Assembly: GCF_028802875.1 (NCBI RefSeq)
Contig: NZ_JARAMP010000018.1
Location: forward strand, 1 to 64,000
DNA length: 64,000 nt
DNA from: Seohaeicola sp024304985
GTDB lineage: Bacteria; Pseudomonadota; Alphaproteobacteria; Rhodobacterales; Rhodobacteraceae
Direction: 5' to 3'
Shown here: piece by piece, positions 35,435 through 44,725 of the stretch
Numbering within the stretch: position 1 is the stretch's first letter
How the letters are laid out: every line of letters begins with the position of its first letter
The notes under the pieces: generated by a model
Databases searched by the model: none
Told to the model about the DNA's origin: nothing
What the model saw: the letters and a program-made list of their open reading frames with translations, nothing else
Program-made: the position numbers and the translations under genes

Positions 35435-36186
35435 CGGCTGACCTCCTCCACCGGCGGTTCAGGACGGGGGCGATAGGCGGCACCCTTCCACCAGAGTTTG
35501 AGCGCCTGCCAATGGATCAGCGCCAGCACCCGACGCGATCCGAAGGGACGACGGAGGGCCCCGCGCAGGATACCGGCATTCGTCAGGGGCTTGCGCGCCC
35601 CCACCAGCGTGGCGATCACCCCGCCATTGCCGCCAGTATAGTCGATCCAGATCCCGATCCGGTCCGGCTTGATGTCGAAGCGGAATTCATAGCCACCTTC
35701 GACCGGCTGGAAGGGGCTGACATGCATCAATTTAGTCGCGCGCATCCTGTCCTGCGCGGTGATCGGTTCGTGATCGTCGCGATGCACCAGATAGGAGTGA
35801 CGGTCGCCGAAGGTATTCGTCACCTCGGCTATCACCACACGCAATCCACCTGTCGCGTCATGGCACAGCCAGAAGGATACCGGGTTGAACACATGACCCA
35901 GCACGCGCGGTTGCGTCAGCAAGTCGATTCGCGCTGGCGCTTCGATCCCATTGGCGGCCAGCACGTCGCGCACCCAGGGGGCGCCGCGCCCCTGCCTGGG
36001 CGCACCGCCATGATCGCTATCCCAGACCGAGGTCAGATTGGCGCGGTTGCGCCCGAACAGAGCGGGGGCCTGCTGCGGACGTTCTGCATCCAAAAGGACG
36101 TAGTCTACACCATAGCGAAAGGCGTTCTCGACCTCGCCCTTGCGGCCATGCCATGTGTGGCCTGCGATATGGTCGATCCGGCTCAC
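35431..36186 (-). CDS. DUF1365 protein of the singlet-oxygen operon
   Basis: A 251-residue protein of the DUF1365 family, with GHTWHGRKGEVENAFRYGVD, PRVLGHVFNPVSFWLC and the later FGDRHSYLVH. I choose a GTG start at 36186, which overlaps the stop of the FAD gene as GTGA; the longer frame reads backwards into that gene's 3' end. The Rhodobacter sphaeroides counterpart (RSP_1090) has been reported to be needed, with its FAD partner, for full sigma-E activation by singlet oxygen and in furan fatty acid metabolism, as far as I recall. Confidence 0.88.
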   Translation of the reverse strand: MSRIDHIAGHTWHGRKGEVENAFRYGVDYVLLDAERPQQAPALFGRNRANLTSVWDSDHGGAPRQGRGAPWVRDVLAANGIEAPARIDLLTQPRVLGHVFNPVSFWLCHDATGGLRVVIAEVTNTFGDRHSYLVHRDDHEPITAQDRMRATKLMHVSPFQPVEGGYEFRFDIKPDRIGIWIDYTGGNGGVIATLVGARKPLTNAGILRGALRRPFGSRRVLALIHWQALKLWWKGAAYRPRPEPPVEEVSR

Positions 36187-37481
36187 TGGGCAGCCACCAG
36201 TGACACATCGGTGCGGCGCAGCGCCTCGACGACATCGACGGCACTGGCCAAGCCATCCTCGTGGAAGCCGTGGCGCATCCATGCGCCGCAGAACCATGTG
36301 TTGCGCGTCCCGTTGGACAGGCGCACGCGGTCCTGAGCGGCCAATGCGGCCAGATCATAGACCGGATGGCGCAGTGTCACCTGATCATAGATCAGATCCT
36401 CGCGGATCGGTCGGGTGCTGTTCAGCGTCACGAAATGCGGGTCATCCTTGGGGATGGGCTGCAAAGAATTCATCCAATAGGTCAGATCGATCTTGTCGGA
36501 TTGTTTGCCCATGATCTCGGTATAGTTCCACGAGGACCATACGACCTTGCGCTGCGGCATCACGGCGGGATCGGCATGTAGCACGATATCGTTGGGCTGA
36601 TAGGCGATGGCGCCCAGATTGGCTTTCTCGTCCGGCGTCGGATCAGCCAGCAGGCGCAGGGAATCGTCGGAATGCGTGGCGAAGATCACTTCGTCGAAGC
36701 TTTCCCATTCGCCGCCCTTGACTTTGATCTCGGCCCCCAGATGCGGGCGCCGGACGGCATCGACGGGTGTGCCCAGTCGGAAGGTGACGCCCTGTGCGCG
36801 CATCGCATCGCCAAGACGGCGAACATATTCGACCGACCCACCTTGCACCGTATACCACTGATGCTGCCCCGTCGTGTTCAGCAGGGCGTGGTTCTCGAAG
36901 AACTGGATCATGGCATGGGCGGGGAATTCCATGATCTGTTCGACGGGGGTGGACCAGATCGCGCCCGACAGCGGCAAGAGATAGTAGTCGCGGAACCAGT
37001 CGCCCGTGCCCAGTTTCTCAAGAAACTGTCCGGTGGTCAGGCTGCGATCCTGCGCGATGATCAGGGCCTGTGCGTTGAATTTCAGAATGTCGCGCACCAT
37101 GCCGATGAACTTGGGGTTCACCAGATTGCGCTTTTGCGCGAAAAGGGCCGAGAGGCTGGTCAGCGCATATTCCAGTTGCCCGCCTTTGAGCGAGGCCCCG
37201 AAGCTCATGTTCGATTTGGTCACCGGCACGTCCAACCGATCAAAGAGCGCGGCCATGTGCGGGTAGTTGGCATAGTTGAACACGATGAAGCCGGTATCGA
37301 CCGGCTGATCGCCGTTCTTGCCGGCAACGATGGTGCGGGCGTGACCACCCAGACGCGGCTCGGCTTCGAACAGTGTCACATGATGGGTTTCGGCCAGCAT
37401 GTGCGCCGCCCCCATGCCCGAGATTCCTGCTCCGATGACGGCTATTTTTCTTGGGGCAACGCGGCCCGCTTCGAATGGCAT
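36183..37481 (-). CDS. FAD-dependent oxidoreductase (amine oxidase/desaturase-like) of the singlet-oxygen operon
   Basis: A 432-residue flavoprotein of the COG2907 group. The dinucleotide-binding motif is VIGAGISGMGAAHMLAE, followed by FEAEPRLGGHAR, and the C-terminal FAD contact region is FCGAWMRHGFHEDGLASA. It is the first gene of the operon whose order (FAD, DUF1365, MFS, DUF3833, SDR) equals RSP_1091-1087 beside rpoE in Rhodobacter sphaeroides. That homologue is sigma-E-dependent and linked to fatty acid modification. A promoter resembling that of rpoE lies immediately upstream. Confidence 0.92.
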   Translation of the reverse strand: MPFEAGRVAPRKIAVIGAGISGMGAAHMLAETHHVTLFEAEPRLGGHARTIVAGKNGDQPVDTGFIVFNYANYPHMAALFDRLDVPVTKSNMSFGASLKGGQLEYALTSLSALFAQKRNLVNPKFIGMVRDILKFNAQALIIAQDRSLTTGQFLEKLGTGDWFRDYYLLPLSGAIWSTPVEQIMEFPAHAMIQFFENHALLNTTGQHQWYTVQGGSVEYVRRLGDAMRAQGVTFRLGTPVDAVRRPHLGAEIKVKGGEWESFDEVIFATHSDDSLRLLADPTPDEKANLGAIAYQPNDIVLHADPAVMPQRKVVWSSWNYTEIMGKQSDKIDLTYWMNSLQPIPKDDPHFVTLNSTRPIREDLIYDQVTLRHPVYDLAALAAQDRVRLSNGTRNTWFCGAWMRHGFHEDGLASAVDVVEALRRTDVSLVAAQ

Positions 37482-37521
37482 GAGGTGTTTGCTCCGATAG
37501 GCTGGGGTAGGTCTTGTGTGG

Positions 37522-37550
37522 AAATACGCAGTAGATCGCGATTTGGATGA
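37522..37550 (-). promoter_or_regulatory. Candidate sigma-E promoter of the FAD-DUF1365 operon
   Basis: On the minus strand TCATCC (37550-37545), 17 bases, then GTATTT (37527-37522). This copies the layout of the divergent rpoE promoter (TGATCC, 17 bases, GTATTC), including the preceding CTGC. The transcript would start about 35 bases before the gene. Confidence 0.6.
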
Positions 37551-37574
37551 TTTACAGAAAAATCAGATCGTCGG

Positions 37575-37603
37575 TGATCCGGTGACGGTATGCCTGCGTA
37601 TTC
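37575..37603 (+). promoter_or_regulatory. Candidate autoregulated sigma-E promoter of rpoE-chrR
   Basis: TGATCC (37575-37580), 17 bases, then GTATTC (37598-37603). TGATCC is the -35 element known for sigma-E (RpoE) promoters of Rhodobacter sphaeroides, including rpoE itself. With the start codon at 37721 the leader would be about 110 bases. Confidence 0.7.
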
Positions 37604-37720
37604 CTCACCATGTTCAACCTTGTTGACCCTTCGGAGCCAAATGTCGCCTCGTCCCCGCGCGCCCTGCGTGGTAGGACAAGGCCCACGACAGATTTGTCCG
37701 CGAAGGCGCAGCCGTTGGCC

Positions 37721-38266
37721 ATGAAGACCAAATACGATCCAACCGACTGGATCAGCCATATGACCCGTATCCGGGATGCTCAGGATCAGGCCGCCTTTGC
37801 CGAGCTGTTCCAGTATTTCGCACCGCGGGTGAAAGCGTTCCTGATGAGGTCCGGGGCAGACGCAACCCTGGCCGAAGAATGCACACAGGAGGTGATGGCG
37901 ACACTCTGGCAAAAGGCGCATCTGTTTGATGCCTCTCGCGCCTCTGTCGCCACCTGGGTGTTCACCATCGCACGGAACCGCAAGATTGACGCGCTGCGCA
38001 AGCAACGCCGCCCCGAACCCGAAGATCTGGTGTGGGGCCCCGAAGAAGAACCTGATCAGGCCGATATCCTGAGCCTGCAACAGGAAAGCGAACAACTGGG
38101 GCGTGCCATAGCCGCCCTGCCCGAGAAACAGCGGGACTTGATCGAAAAGGCCTATTTCGGCGATCTGTCGCATAGCGAAATCGCGGAACAGACGGGGCTT
38201 CCCCTTGGCACGATCAAATCCCGCATCAGATTGGCGTTGGACCGGCTTCGCCACGCAATGAAGTGA
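37721..38266 (+). CDS. rpoE: ECF sigma factor RpoE (singlet-oxygen response)
   Basis: A 181-residue group IV sigma factor of the ECF11 type. Region 2 holds FAELFQYFAPRVKAFLM and the -10-binding ASVATWVFTIARNRKID; region 4 holds the helix-turn-helix LSHSEIAEQTGLPLGTIKSR. With ChrR bound it is inactive; singlet oxygen releases it to switch on defence genes. The open frame begins at 37610, but the ATG at 37721 gives the length and N-terminus (KYDPTDWISHM) of the family and leaves room for the promoter at 37575. It overlaps chrR. Confidence 0.93.
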   Translation: MKTKYDPTDWISHMTRIRDAQDQAAFAELFQYFAPRVKAFLMRSGADATLAEECTQEVMATLWQKAHLFDASRASVATWVFTIARNRKIDALRKQRRPEPEDLVWGPEEEPDQADILSLQQESEQLGRAIAALPEKQRDLIEKAYFGDLSHSEIAEQTGLPLGTIKSRIRLALDRLRHAMK

Positions 38267-38931
38267 ATACGCATATGCATAACGTGAAACATCATCTGAC
38301 GGACTCGCTGCTGATGGCCTATTCGGCCGGCAACTTGCCCGAGGCGTTCAACCTGATCGTGGCCGCGCATATATCGATGTGCGACGAATGCCGCGCGCGG
38401 GCAGCCAGCTTTGACAGTGTTGGCGGTGCCTTGCTGGAGGACACGGATATGGTGGACATGGAGGATGGCAGCTTTGCCGAAACCATGCGCCTGATCACAT
38501 CGGGTGCCTTGGCCCCGATACCTGCTCCGATCTGCACAGCTGCACGTGGATCAGTGCTGCCGGCACCGGTGCGTGACTATGTCGGCGGCGACCTGGAGAA
38601 GGTGAAGTGGCAATCCATCGGCATGGGCGTGAAACAGTCGATCCTGCCCACGTCCAAGGATGCCTCGATCCGCCTGCTGTATATCCCGGCCGGGACGGCC
38701 GTGCCGGATCACGGCCATCGCGGGATGGAATTGACCCTGGTGCTGCAAGGCGCCTTTGTCGATGAAACCGACCGTTTCGGCCCCGGCGATATCGAGATTG
38801 CGGATGAAGAGCTGAACCATACGCCGATCGCGGATATTGGCGAGGATTGCATTTGTCTGGCGGCCACGGACGCGCCGTTGCGGTTCAACAAGCTGATCCC
38901 GCGCATCGCACAGCCATTCTTCCGGATCTGA
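38263..38931 (+). CDS. chrR: ChrR, zinc-binding anti-sigma factor
   Basis: A 222-residue anti-sigma factor. The N-terminal zinc domain keeps all four ligands (His11, His36, Cys40, Cys43; AAHISMCDEC), matching His6, His31, Cys35 and Cys38 of Rhodobacter sphaeroides ChrR. The C-terminal cupin domain keeps His150, His152, Glu156 (DHGHRGMEL) and His186, the set needed to respond to singlet oxygen. The start is a GTG overlapping the rpoE stop (GTGA); an ATG at 38275 is possible. It ends with the usual PFFRI. Confidence 0.95.
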   Translation: MNTHMHNVKHHLTDSLLMAYSAGNLPEAFNLIVAAHISMCDECRARAASFDSVGGALLEDTDMVDMEDGSFAETMRLITSGALAPIPAPICTAARGSVLPAPVRDYVGGDLEKVKWQSIGMGVKQSILPTSKDASIRLLYIPAGTAVPDHGHRGMELTLVLQGAFVDETDRFGPGDIEIADEELNHTPIADIGEDCICLAATDAPLRFNKLIPRIAQPFFRI

Positions 38932-38992
38932 CAGAATCGCAACGAAAGATAAGCGGGGCAGTCCATGGGGCTGCCCTTTCGCATTGCGCCGC

Positions 38993-40180
38993 TCAGGTCT
39001 CGCGCCGCAATCCCTGAGCCAGGATCAGGGGTTCGGCAACGGGGTCAACCTCGGGGACGACATCCTCGAAATCGAAATTGTCCAACCGCTTGGCGCGGCG
39101 TCCGGCCTTGTCGGCGCTGATCTTGATATCGGCAATGTCGCGGCTTGCCTGTCCGAAATGGCGATCAAGGTTCTCGACGCGCTGGCCCAGCCTGTCCATG
39201 TCCTGCGCCAGCAGGCCCAACTCGCGCCGGATCGCGCCCGCTTGTTCGCGCATCCGTGCATCCTTGAGGATGGCGCGCATCGTGTGCAGCGTGGCCATGC
39301 AGGTGGTGGGTGACACGATCCAGACCCGCGCGGCAAAGCCGTCGCGCACCAGTTCGGGGAAATTGGCGTGCAACTCGGCATAGACCGCTTCGGAGGGCAG
39401 GAACATCAACGCGCCATCGGCGGTTTCGCCCTCAATGATATACCGCTCGGCAATCGCCTTGATATGGGCGCGCACGGATTGGCGCAGCAGGCTGGCGGCG
39501 CGGGTCAGGTCGTTCGGGTTATCGGCGCGGCGCAGCGCCTCGTAGGCTTCAAGGGGGAATTTACTGTCCACCACGATGGGGCCGGGCGGATTGGGCAGGT
39601 GAATCAGGCAATCGGCCCGCCGTCCGTTGGACAGCGTCGCCTGCATCTTGTAGCTGTCCGTGGGCAGCGCCTTGCTGACGATGTCGTGCAACTGGATCTC
39701 GCCAAAGGCGCCGCGCGTCTGTTTGTTGGACAGGATGTCTTGCAGGGACAGCACGTCGCCCGAGAGTTTGGTGATATTGTCCTGTGCCTTGTCGATTGCC
39801 GCCAGCCGTTGCTGCAACTCGCCCAGCGACTGTGCGGTGCGGCGGGCGGATCCGTGCAGGGTCTCGGTCATCTGCCCGGTGACATGGGCCAGTCGCTGCT
39901 CCATCAGGCGGATCATCTGGGCCTGAGAGGCGGCCTGCGCCTCGGCCACATGGGTGAGGCCACCGGAGAGTTGCTGTTGACCATCGCCCAAACCCTGCAC
40001 CCTTGCGGCGAGATAGGCCATTTGCTGTGCCAGCGGTTCTGTCACCCGGGCGGAACGTGCAGCGGCGCGCAGGGCGAGGATGAGCAGAAACACGATGAGC
40101 AGGGTCAGCCCAAGCCCCGACAGCGTCAGCAACACCGCCGGATCATCCAGCGCAAAGGTCTGACCGCCAAGGGTGATCAT
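38993..40180 (-). CDS. rmuC: RmuC, DNA recombination protein
   Basis: A 395-residue protein with an N-terminal membrane anchor (PAVLLTLSGLGLTLLIVFLL), a long coiled coil (about 45-155) and the nuclease-like RmuC domain (GAFGEIQLHDIV, PIVVDSKFPLEAYEALR, FLPSEAVYAELH). RmuC limits DNA inversions at repeats. The ATG overlaps the mutL stop (ATGA), so the two are co-translated, linking it to genome maintenance. Confidence 0.94.
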   Translation of the reverse strand: MITLGGQTFALDDPAVLLTLSGLGLTLLIVFLLILALRAAARSARVTEPLAQQMAYLAARVQGLGDGQQQLSGGLTHVAEAQAASQAQMIRLMEQRLAHVTGQMTETLHGSARRTAQSLGELQQRLAAIDKAQDNITKLSGDVLSLQDILSNKQTRGAFGEIQLHDIVSKALPTDSYKMQATLSNGRRADCLIHLPNPPGPIVVDSKFPLEAYEALRRADNPNDLTRAASLLRQSVRAHIKAIAERYIIEGETADGALMFLPSEAVYAELHANFPELVRDGFAARVWIVSPTTCMATLHTMRAILKDARMREQAGAIRRELGLLAQDMDRLGQRVENLDRHFGQASRDIADIKISADKAGRRAKRLDNFDFEDVVPEVDPVAEPLILAQGLRRET

Positions 40181-42018
40181 CGGCGTCCGAACAGCCGTTC
40201 GATATCGGCTAGCTTGAGTTCGACATAAGTGGGGCGGCCATGGTTGCACTGGCCTGAATGAGGCGTGGCCTCCATCTCGCGCAGCAGGGCGTTCATTTCC
40301 TCGGCCCGCATGCGACGACCAGAGCGGATGGACCCGTGGCAGGCGACGCGACTGAGGATGGCGTCAAGGCGGGTCTGGATGCCCGCGCTTTCCCCCTGAT
40401 CGGCCAGTTCGTCAAGGATGTCGAGGATCATCGCCCGCGCATTGATCGCGCCCAGCAGCGCCGGGGTTTCGCGGATGGCGATGGCCCCACCGCCGAAAGG
40501 CTCGATCCCAAGGCCGAGGCGGGCCAGATCTTCGGCATGATCCAGCAGACGCGCGCAATCGGTGGGAGAGAGTTCGACGATTTCGGGGATCAACAGGGCT
40601 TGGACTGCAATGCCGTTCTCGGCCATCTGGCGTTTGAGGCGTTCATAGACCAGCCGTTCATGCGCGGCGTGCTGATCGACGATCACCATGCCGGTATCCG
40701 TCTGGGCGATGATATAATTCTCATGCACCTGCGCGCGCGCCGCCCCGAGGGGTAGCGCGGTCTCGTGACCCTCGGGCGCGGTTTGCTCGATCCGGGCCGC
40801 GTAGGTTGCGGGCATATCGGCAAAGCCGGGAGCTTGAGCGGTATAGGCAACCTGCCGCGCACCGAGGCTGGGACGATCCATCTGATAGATGCGCGCGGGT
40901 TGATCCGGCTGACTTTGTTCCGGTCGGAACGCACCAAGGGTGGCTGTCGCCACGGTGGTCGCGGCGCGGTGCCCGGCTTCGGCGAGGGCGTGGCGCAGGG
41001 CGGTCACGATCAAGCCGCGCGCCGTGCCGGGGTCGCGGAAGCGCACCTCGGATTTCGCGGGGTGGACGTTCACATCCACCATCTGCGGATCGCAATCCAG
41101 AAACAGCGCTGCGGCGGGGTGACGGTCGCGGCTGAGGAAATCGCTATACGCGCCGCGCAACGCGCCGATCAGCAGGCGGTCCTGCACCGGACGACCATTC
41201 ACGAACAGGAATTGCGCCACGGACGAGCCACGCGAATAGGTGGGCAGGGCGGCATAACCCGTCAGATGAAACCCCTCGCGCTCGGCATCGACGCGCAGGG
41301 CGTTGTCGGCGAAGTCGGTGCCCAGAACACGAGCGAGCCGTCCGTGCAGCGCATCGAAAAGATCTCCGGTTTCGGCATCAGCGCGGAACAGGACCCGCCC
41401 TTCTCCACCGCCCGAGACATCGCGCAGGGTGAAGCTGACGAAGGGTTCGGCCATCGCCAGACGTTTGATCACATCGCTGACCGCCTGCTGTTCGGCGCGG
41501 TCCGATCGCATGAATTTCAGCCGTGCGGGCGTGGCGTAGAACAGATCGCGTAATTCTACCACAGTGCCAGCGGTCAGGGCGGCGGGCTTCACTGGCCCGG
41601 CCTGCCCCCCTGCCACGGTGATCTGTGCGGCATCATGGCCTGCGGCGCGGCTGGTGATCGTCAGGCGACCCACAGCGCCAAGGGATGGCAATGCCTCGCC
41701 GCGAAAGCCAAAGCTGTTGATGTTGAGCAGGTCGCTGCCGTCGATCTTGGAAGTGGCATGGCGCGACAAGGCCAAGGGCAGGTCTTCGGGGGACATGCCG
41801 CATCCGTCATCCGTGACGCGGATCAGGGTCTTGCCGCCGTCTGCCATGGCGATGTCGATGCGCCGCGCGCCTGCATCCAGCGCGTTTTCCACCAGTTCCT
41901 TGACGGCCGAGGCGGGGCGTTCAACTACCTCGCCCGCCGCGATACGGTTGATCGCGGCTTCATCCAGCTGGCGGATAATGGGGCGGTTATCGCCTATCTT
42001 GGGGTTCGGATGTGCCAT
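40177..42018 (-). CDS. mutL: MutL, DNA mismatch repair endonuclease
   Basis: A 613-residue protein. The N-terminal GHKL ATPase has ELVENALDAGA, VTDDGCGM and FGFRGEALPS. The C-terminal dimerisation/nuclease domain carries DQHAAHERLVYE, which fits the metal-binding DQHA-x2-E-x4-E endonuclease motif, plus QCNHGRPTYV near the end. So this MutL should nick DNA itself, as expected in alphaproteobacteria, which lack MutH. No mutS is in the window. It is the first gene of a mutL-rmuC unit. Confidence 0.97.
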   Translation of the reverse strand: MAHPNPKIGDNRPIIRQLDEAAINRIAAGEVVERPASAVKELVENALDAGARRIDIAMADGGKTLIRVTDDGCGMSPEDLPLALSRHATSKIDGSDLLNINSFGFRGEALPSLGAVGRLTITSRAAGHDAAQITVAGGQAGPVKPAALTAGTVVELRDLFYATPARLKFMRSDRAEQQAVSDVIKRLAMAEPFVSFTLRDVSGGGEGRVLFRADAETGDLFDALHGRLARVLGTDFADNALRVDAEREGFHLTGYAALPTYSRGSSVAQFLFVNGRPVQDRLLIGALRGAYSDFLSRDRHPAAALFLDCDPQMVDVNVHPAKSEVRFRDPGTARGLIVTALRHALAEAGHRAATTVATATLGAFRPEQSQPDQPARIYQMDRPSLGARQVAYTAQAPGFADMPATYAARIEQTAPEGHETALPLGAARAQVHENYIIAQTDTGMVIVDQHAAHERLVYERLKRQMAENGIAVQALLIPEIVELSPTDCARLLDHAEDLARLGLGIEPFGGGAIAIRETPALLGAINARAMILDILDELADQGESAGIQTRLDAILSRVACHGSIRSGRRMRAEEMNALLREMEATPHSGQCNHGRPTYVELKLADIERLFGRR

Positions 42019-42078
42019 GCCGCTAGACCTAGCATGGGTTGCTGCGATTCGACCACCTGTCAGATGGACAGACGGCGT

Positions 42079-43302
42079 TCAACCGCCCGTGGCCGTGCGA
42101 TACCATGCGACGATGGCGGCGCGCTCTTCCTCTTCCATATAGGACAGGTTCGCGGGGGGCATGGCGTGGCTGATGCCCGCTTGCAGATAGATCTCACGCG
42201 CTGCCCCGGCAATATGCGCCGGCGAGTCCAGCCGCACACCCTTGGGTGCCCAAAGCAGCCCCTCCCAGAAGGGTTCGGCAGCGTGGCACATGGAGCAGCG
42301 GCCCATGACGATGTCATGCACCTGCTCGAAACCCTCAGCCTCGGCAAACCGCAGCGCGTTGCCCTGCGCCGCCTCGGGCGTGTCAGCGCGGAACATCGGC
42401 GCGGTGCTGAGCCACATGATCGCGATGAAGATCAGGACGGTGGCCGCCCATGTCCATGTGGGGTTGCCGGTGCGGGCATGGAGCGAGTTGAAATAATGCC
42501 GGATCGTGACGCCCATCAGGAAAACCAGGCTGGCGATGATCCATGTATTTTCGGTCCCGAAGGCCAGCGGGTAATGGTTCGACAGCATCAGAAAGATCAC
42601 AGGCAGCGTCAGATAGTTGTTATGCGTGCTGCGCTGCTTGGCGATCTTGCCGTATTTCGGATCGGGTTTGCGCCCGGCGATCAGGTCGGCGACCACGATC
42701 TTCTGGTTGGGGATGATGATGAAAAAGACGTTCCCGCTCATGATTGTGGCCGTGAAGGCCCCCAGATGCAGCATCGCGGCACGGCCCGAGAAGACGCTGG
42801 TGTAGAACCAGGCCATCGCCACCAGCACAACGAACAGGGCCAGCATAAGCCCGGTCTGGTTGGCATCAACGAACACTTTGCACAGTGTGTTGTAGATGAT
42901 CCAACCGAAGGCGAGAGAGGCGAGCGAGATACCGACAGCCTGCCACGTAGCCAGTTCCATCACGGCGGAGTCGATCAGGTAGAATTCCGCACCCAGATAA
43001 TAGACCAGAACCAGCAGGGCAAAGCCGCTCATCCATGTCCAGTAGCTTTGCCATTTATGCCAGATCAGCCCATCCGGCATATTGGCGGGGGCGACCAGGT
43101 ATTTCTGGATGTGGTAGAAGCCACCACCATGAACTTGCCACTCTTCTCCATCCGCGCCGCTGGCCAGGTTGCGGTCACGGTGCAGGCCCAGATCAAGGGC
43201 GATGAAGTAGAAGGACGACCCGATCCACGCGATGGCCGTAATCACATGCAGCCAGCGGACGGCAAATTCGAGCCATGCGCCCATTGCGGCCAGATCATAC
43301 AT
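42079..43302 (-). CDS. puuD: PuuD, membrane urate hydroxylase with cytochrome c domain
   Basis: A 407-residue protein with about eight to nine hydrophobic segments (N-terminal WLHVITAIAWIGSSFYFIAL typical of PuuD) and a C-terminal cytochrome c domain with heme motif CSMCH at about 336 and an axial methionine region (ISHAMPPANLSYM). PuuD oxidises urate to 5-hydroxyisourate at the membrane, passing electrons to the respiratory chain. The enzymes for the next steps are not adjacent. It is divergent from a LysR gene that may control it. Confidence 0.94.
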   Translation of the reverse strand: MYDLAAMGAWLEFAVRWLHVITAIAWIGSSFYFIALDLGLHRDRNLASGADGEEWQVHGGGFYHIQKYLVAPANMPDGLIWHKWQSYWTWMSGFALLVLVYYLGAEFYLIDSAVMELATWQAVGISLASLAFGWIIYNTLCKVFVDANQTGLMLALFVVLVAMAWFYTSVFSGRAAMLHLGAFTATIMSGNVFFIIIPNQKIVVADLIAGRKPDPKYGKIAKQRSTHNNYLTLPVIFLMLSNHYPLAFGTENTWIIASLVFLMGVTIRHYFNSLHARTGNPTWTWAATVLIFIAIMWLSTAPMFRADTPEAAQGNALRFAEAEGFEQVHDIVMGRCSMCHAAEPFWEGLLWAPKGVRLDSPAHIAGAAREIYLQAGISHAMPPANLSYMEEEERAAIVAWYRTATGG

Positions 43303-43402
43303 CGCGGTCTCCTTCGGACAGGGGTTTCAATCAGGCTACCCTTGCGGTGACTTGTTTGTTAATCCTTCCAATCACGGGAAGAGTTTCAAGCAAAGACTGA
43401 TA

Positions 43403-44338
43403 ATGGCCTATGTGAACAATATCCGTATGTTCCTGCGTGTCTATGAACTGGGCAGCATGAGCGCGGCGGCGCGGGATCAGCGGACCTCGCCCGCTGTTGC
43501 GTCGTCGCGGATTGCGGAGCTGGAGAAGCATCTGGGTGTGCGCCTGTTCAACCGGACGACGCGGGCGCTGAACCCGACCGAACATGGGCGGCTGTTCTAT
43601 GACGGGGCGGCGCGCATCCTGGAGACCATCGACGAGGCCGAGGCCGAGGTCATGGCCGCGACTCAATCGCCGCGCGGCACATTGTTCGTGGCCGCCCCTT
43701 TGGGCGTGGGGCGGCGGTTCATTGCGCCTGCGGTGCCGGGGTTCAAGCGGGACTATCCGCAGATCGACATCCGGTTGCGCCTGTCCGACCGGGTGATCGA
43801 CGTGACGGGCGAAGGGCTGGATCTGGCGTTCCATCTTGGACCGCTGACGGATAGCGACCTGAAGGTGCGGGTGATCGCGGATTGCCCACGTGTTCTATGC
43901 GCGGCCCCCGCCTATATCGCCGCGCGCGGCATGCCTGCAGATGGGGCGGCGCTGATCCGCGAGGGTCATGATTGCCTGAATCTGCGGTTTCCCGGTGCCA
44001 AGGAGTTTCAGTGGACCTTGCAGACAAGGGACGGCCCGAAGCGGTATGAGATTACTGGACCGCTGGAATCCGACGATGGCGATGTGTTGACGGGTTGGGC
44101 GCTGGATGGTGCCGGGATCGTGATGAAGCCGATATTCGAGGTGGCCGAGCATCTGCGCGCGGGCACTTTGGTGCCCGTGGCCACCGCGACGCCGCCCCTG
44201 CCGACGCAGTTGGCTTGCCTCTCGCCCAGCCGCAAGTATCGTGACCCCAAGGTGCAACGGTTCACCGAGGTGATGATCGCCCATTGCAAGGAGGCTTTGG
44301 CCGGCCTTGATCCACGTCCTGTTGCGTCCCAAACCTGA
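43403..44338 (+). CDS. LysR family transcriptional regulator
   Basis: A 311-residue regulator. The N-terminal helix-turn-helix spans about 1-60 (VYELGSMSAAARDQRTSPAV, then HLGVRLFNRTTRALNPTE) and the effector-binding domain fills the rest (GLDLAFHLGPLTDSDLK). It is divergent from puuD across 100 bases, the classic layout for a LysR protein acting on the neighbouring gene, so urate or a derivative could be the signal. The in-frame extension to 43232 reads antisense through the puuD start and is rejected. Confidence 0.9.
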   Translation: MAYVNNIRMFLRVYELGSMSAAARDQRTSPAVASSRIAELEKHLGVRLFNRTTRALNPTEHGRLFYDGAARILETIDEAEAEVMAATQSPRGTLFVAAPLGVGRRFIAPAVPGFKRDYPQIDIRLRLSDRVIDVTGEGLDLAFHLGPLTDSDLKVRVIADCPRVLCAAPAYIAARGMPADGAALIREGHDCLNLRFPGAKEFQWTLQTRDGPKRYEITGPLESDDGDVLTGWALDGAGIVMKPIFEVAEHLRAGTLVPVATATPPLPTQLACLSPSRKYRDPKVQRFTEVMIAHCKEALAGLDPRPVASQT

Positions 44339-44350
44339 AAGGACCTTTTG

Positions 44351-44725
44351 ATGAAGACCGAAACCATTGGCGATGCCACCTTTGAAACCTGGACGGCCAC
44401 AGAGTTGGCCGAAGCCTTCGACCGCAACGAGGTTGTGGTGATCGACGTTCGCACACCGCAGGAGTTCATGTTCGAACACATCGAAGGCGCGTTACTGATG
44501 CCGCTGGCCTTCTTCAACGCGGCCAAGTTGCCGGGACAGTCCGAAAAGCGGATCGTCTTCCATTGCGGATCGGGCGTGCGCAGCGAGCGTGTCAGCCGCG
44601 CCGCGATTGCTGCCGGGTTCACACGCATCGCCCATCTGGAGGGCGGGTTTGCCGCGTGGAAGGCCGCCAAGTTGCCTTATATCGGCACGAACATGGCGAC
44701 CGGCGCGCCACAACCTGTCAGCTGA
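44351..44725 (+). CDS. Rhodanese-like sulfurtransferase
   Basis: A 124-residue single-domain rhodanese. The active-site loop is FHCGSGVRS with catalytic cysteine, and VVVIDVRTPQEF and the closing GGFAAWKAAKLP are conserved. It transfers sulfane sulfur in the cytosol; acceptor unknown. The ATG is preceded by AAGGA. It begins 13 bases after the LysR gene and is likely in the same transcript. Confidence 0.9.
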   Translation: MKTETIGDATFETWTATELAEAFDRNEVVVIDVRTPQEFMFEHIEGALLMPLAFFNAAKLPGQSEKRIVFHCGSGVRSERVSRAAIAAGFTRIAHLEGGFAAWKAAKLPYIGTNMATGAPQPVS

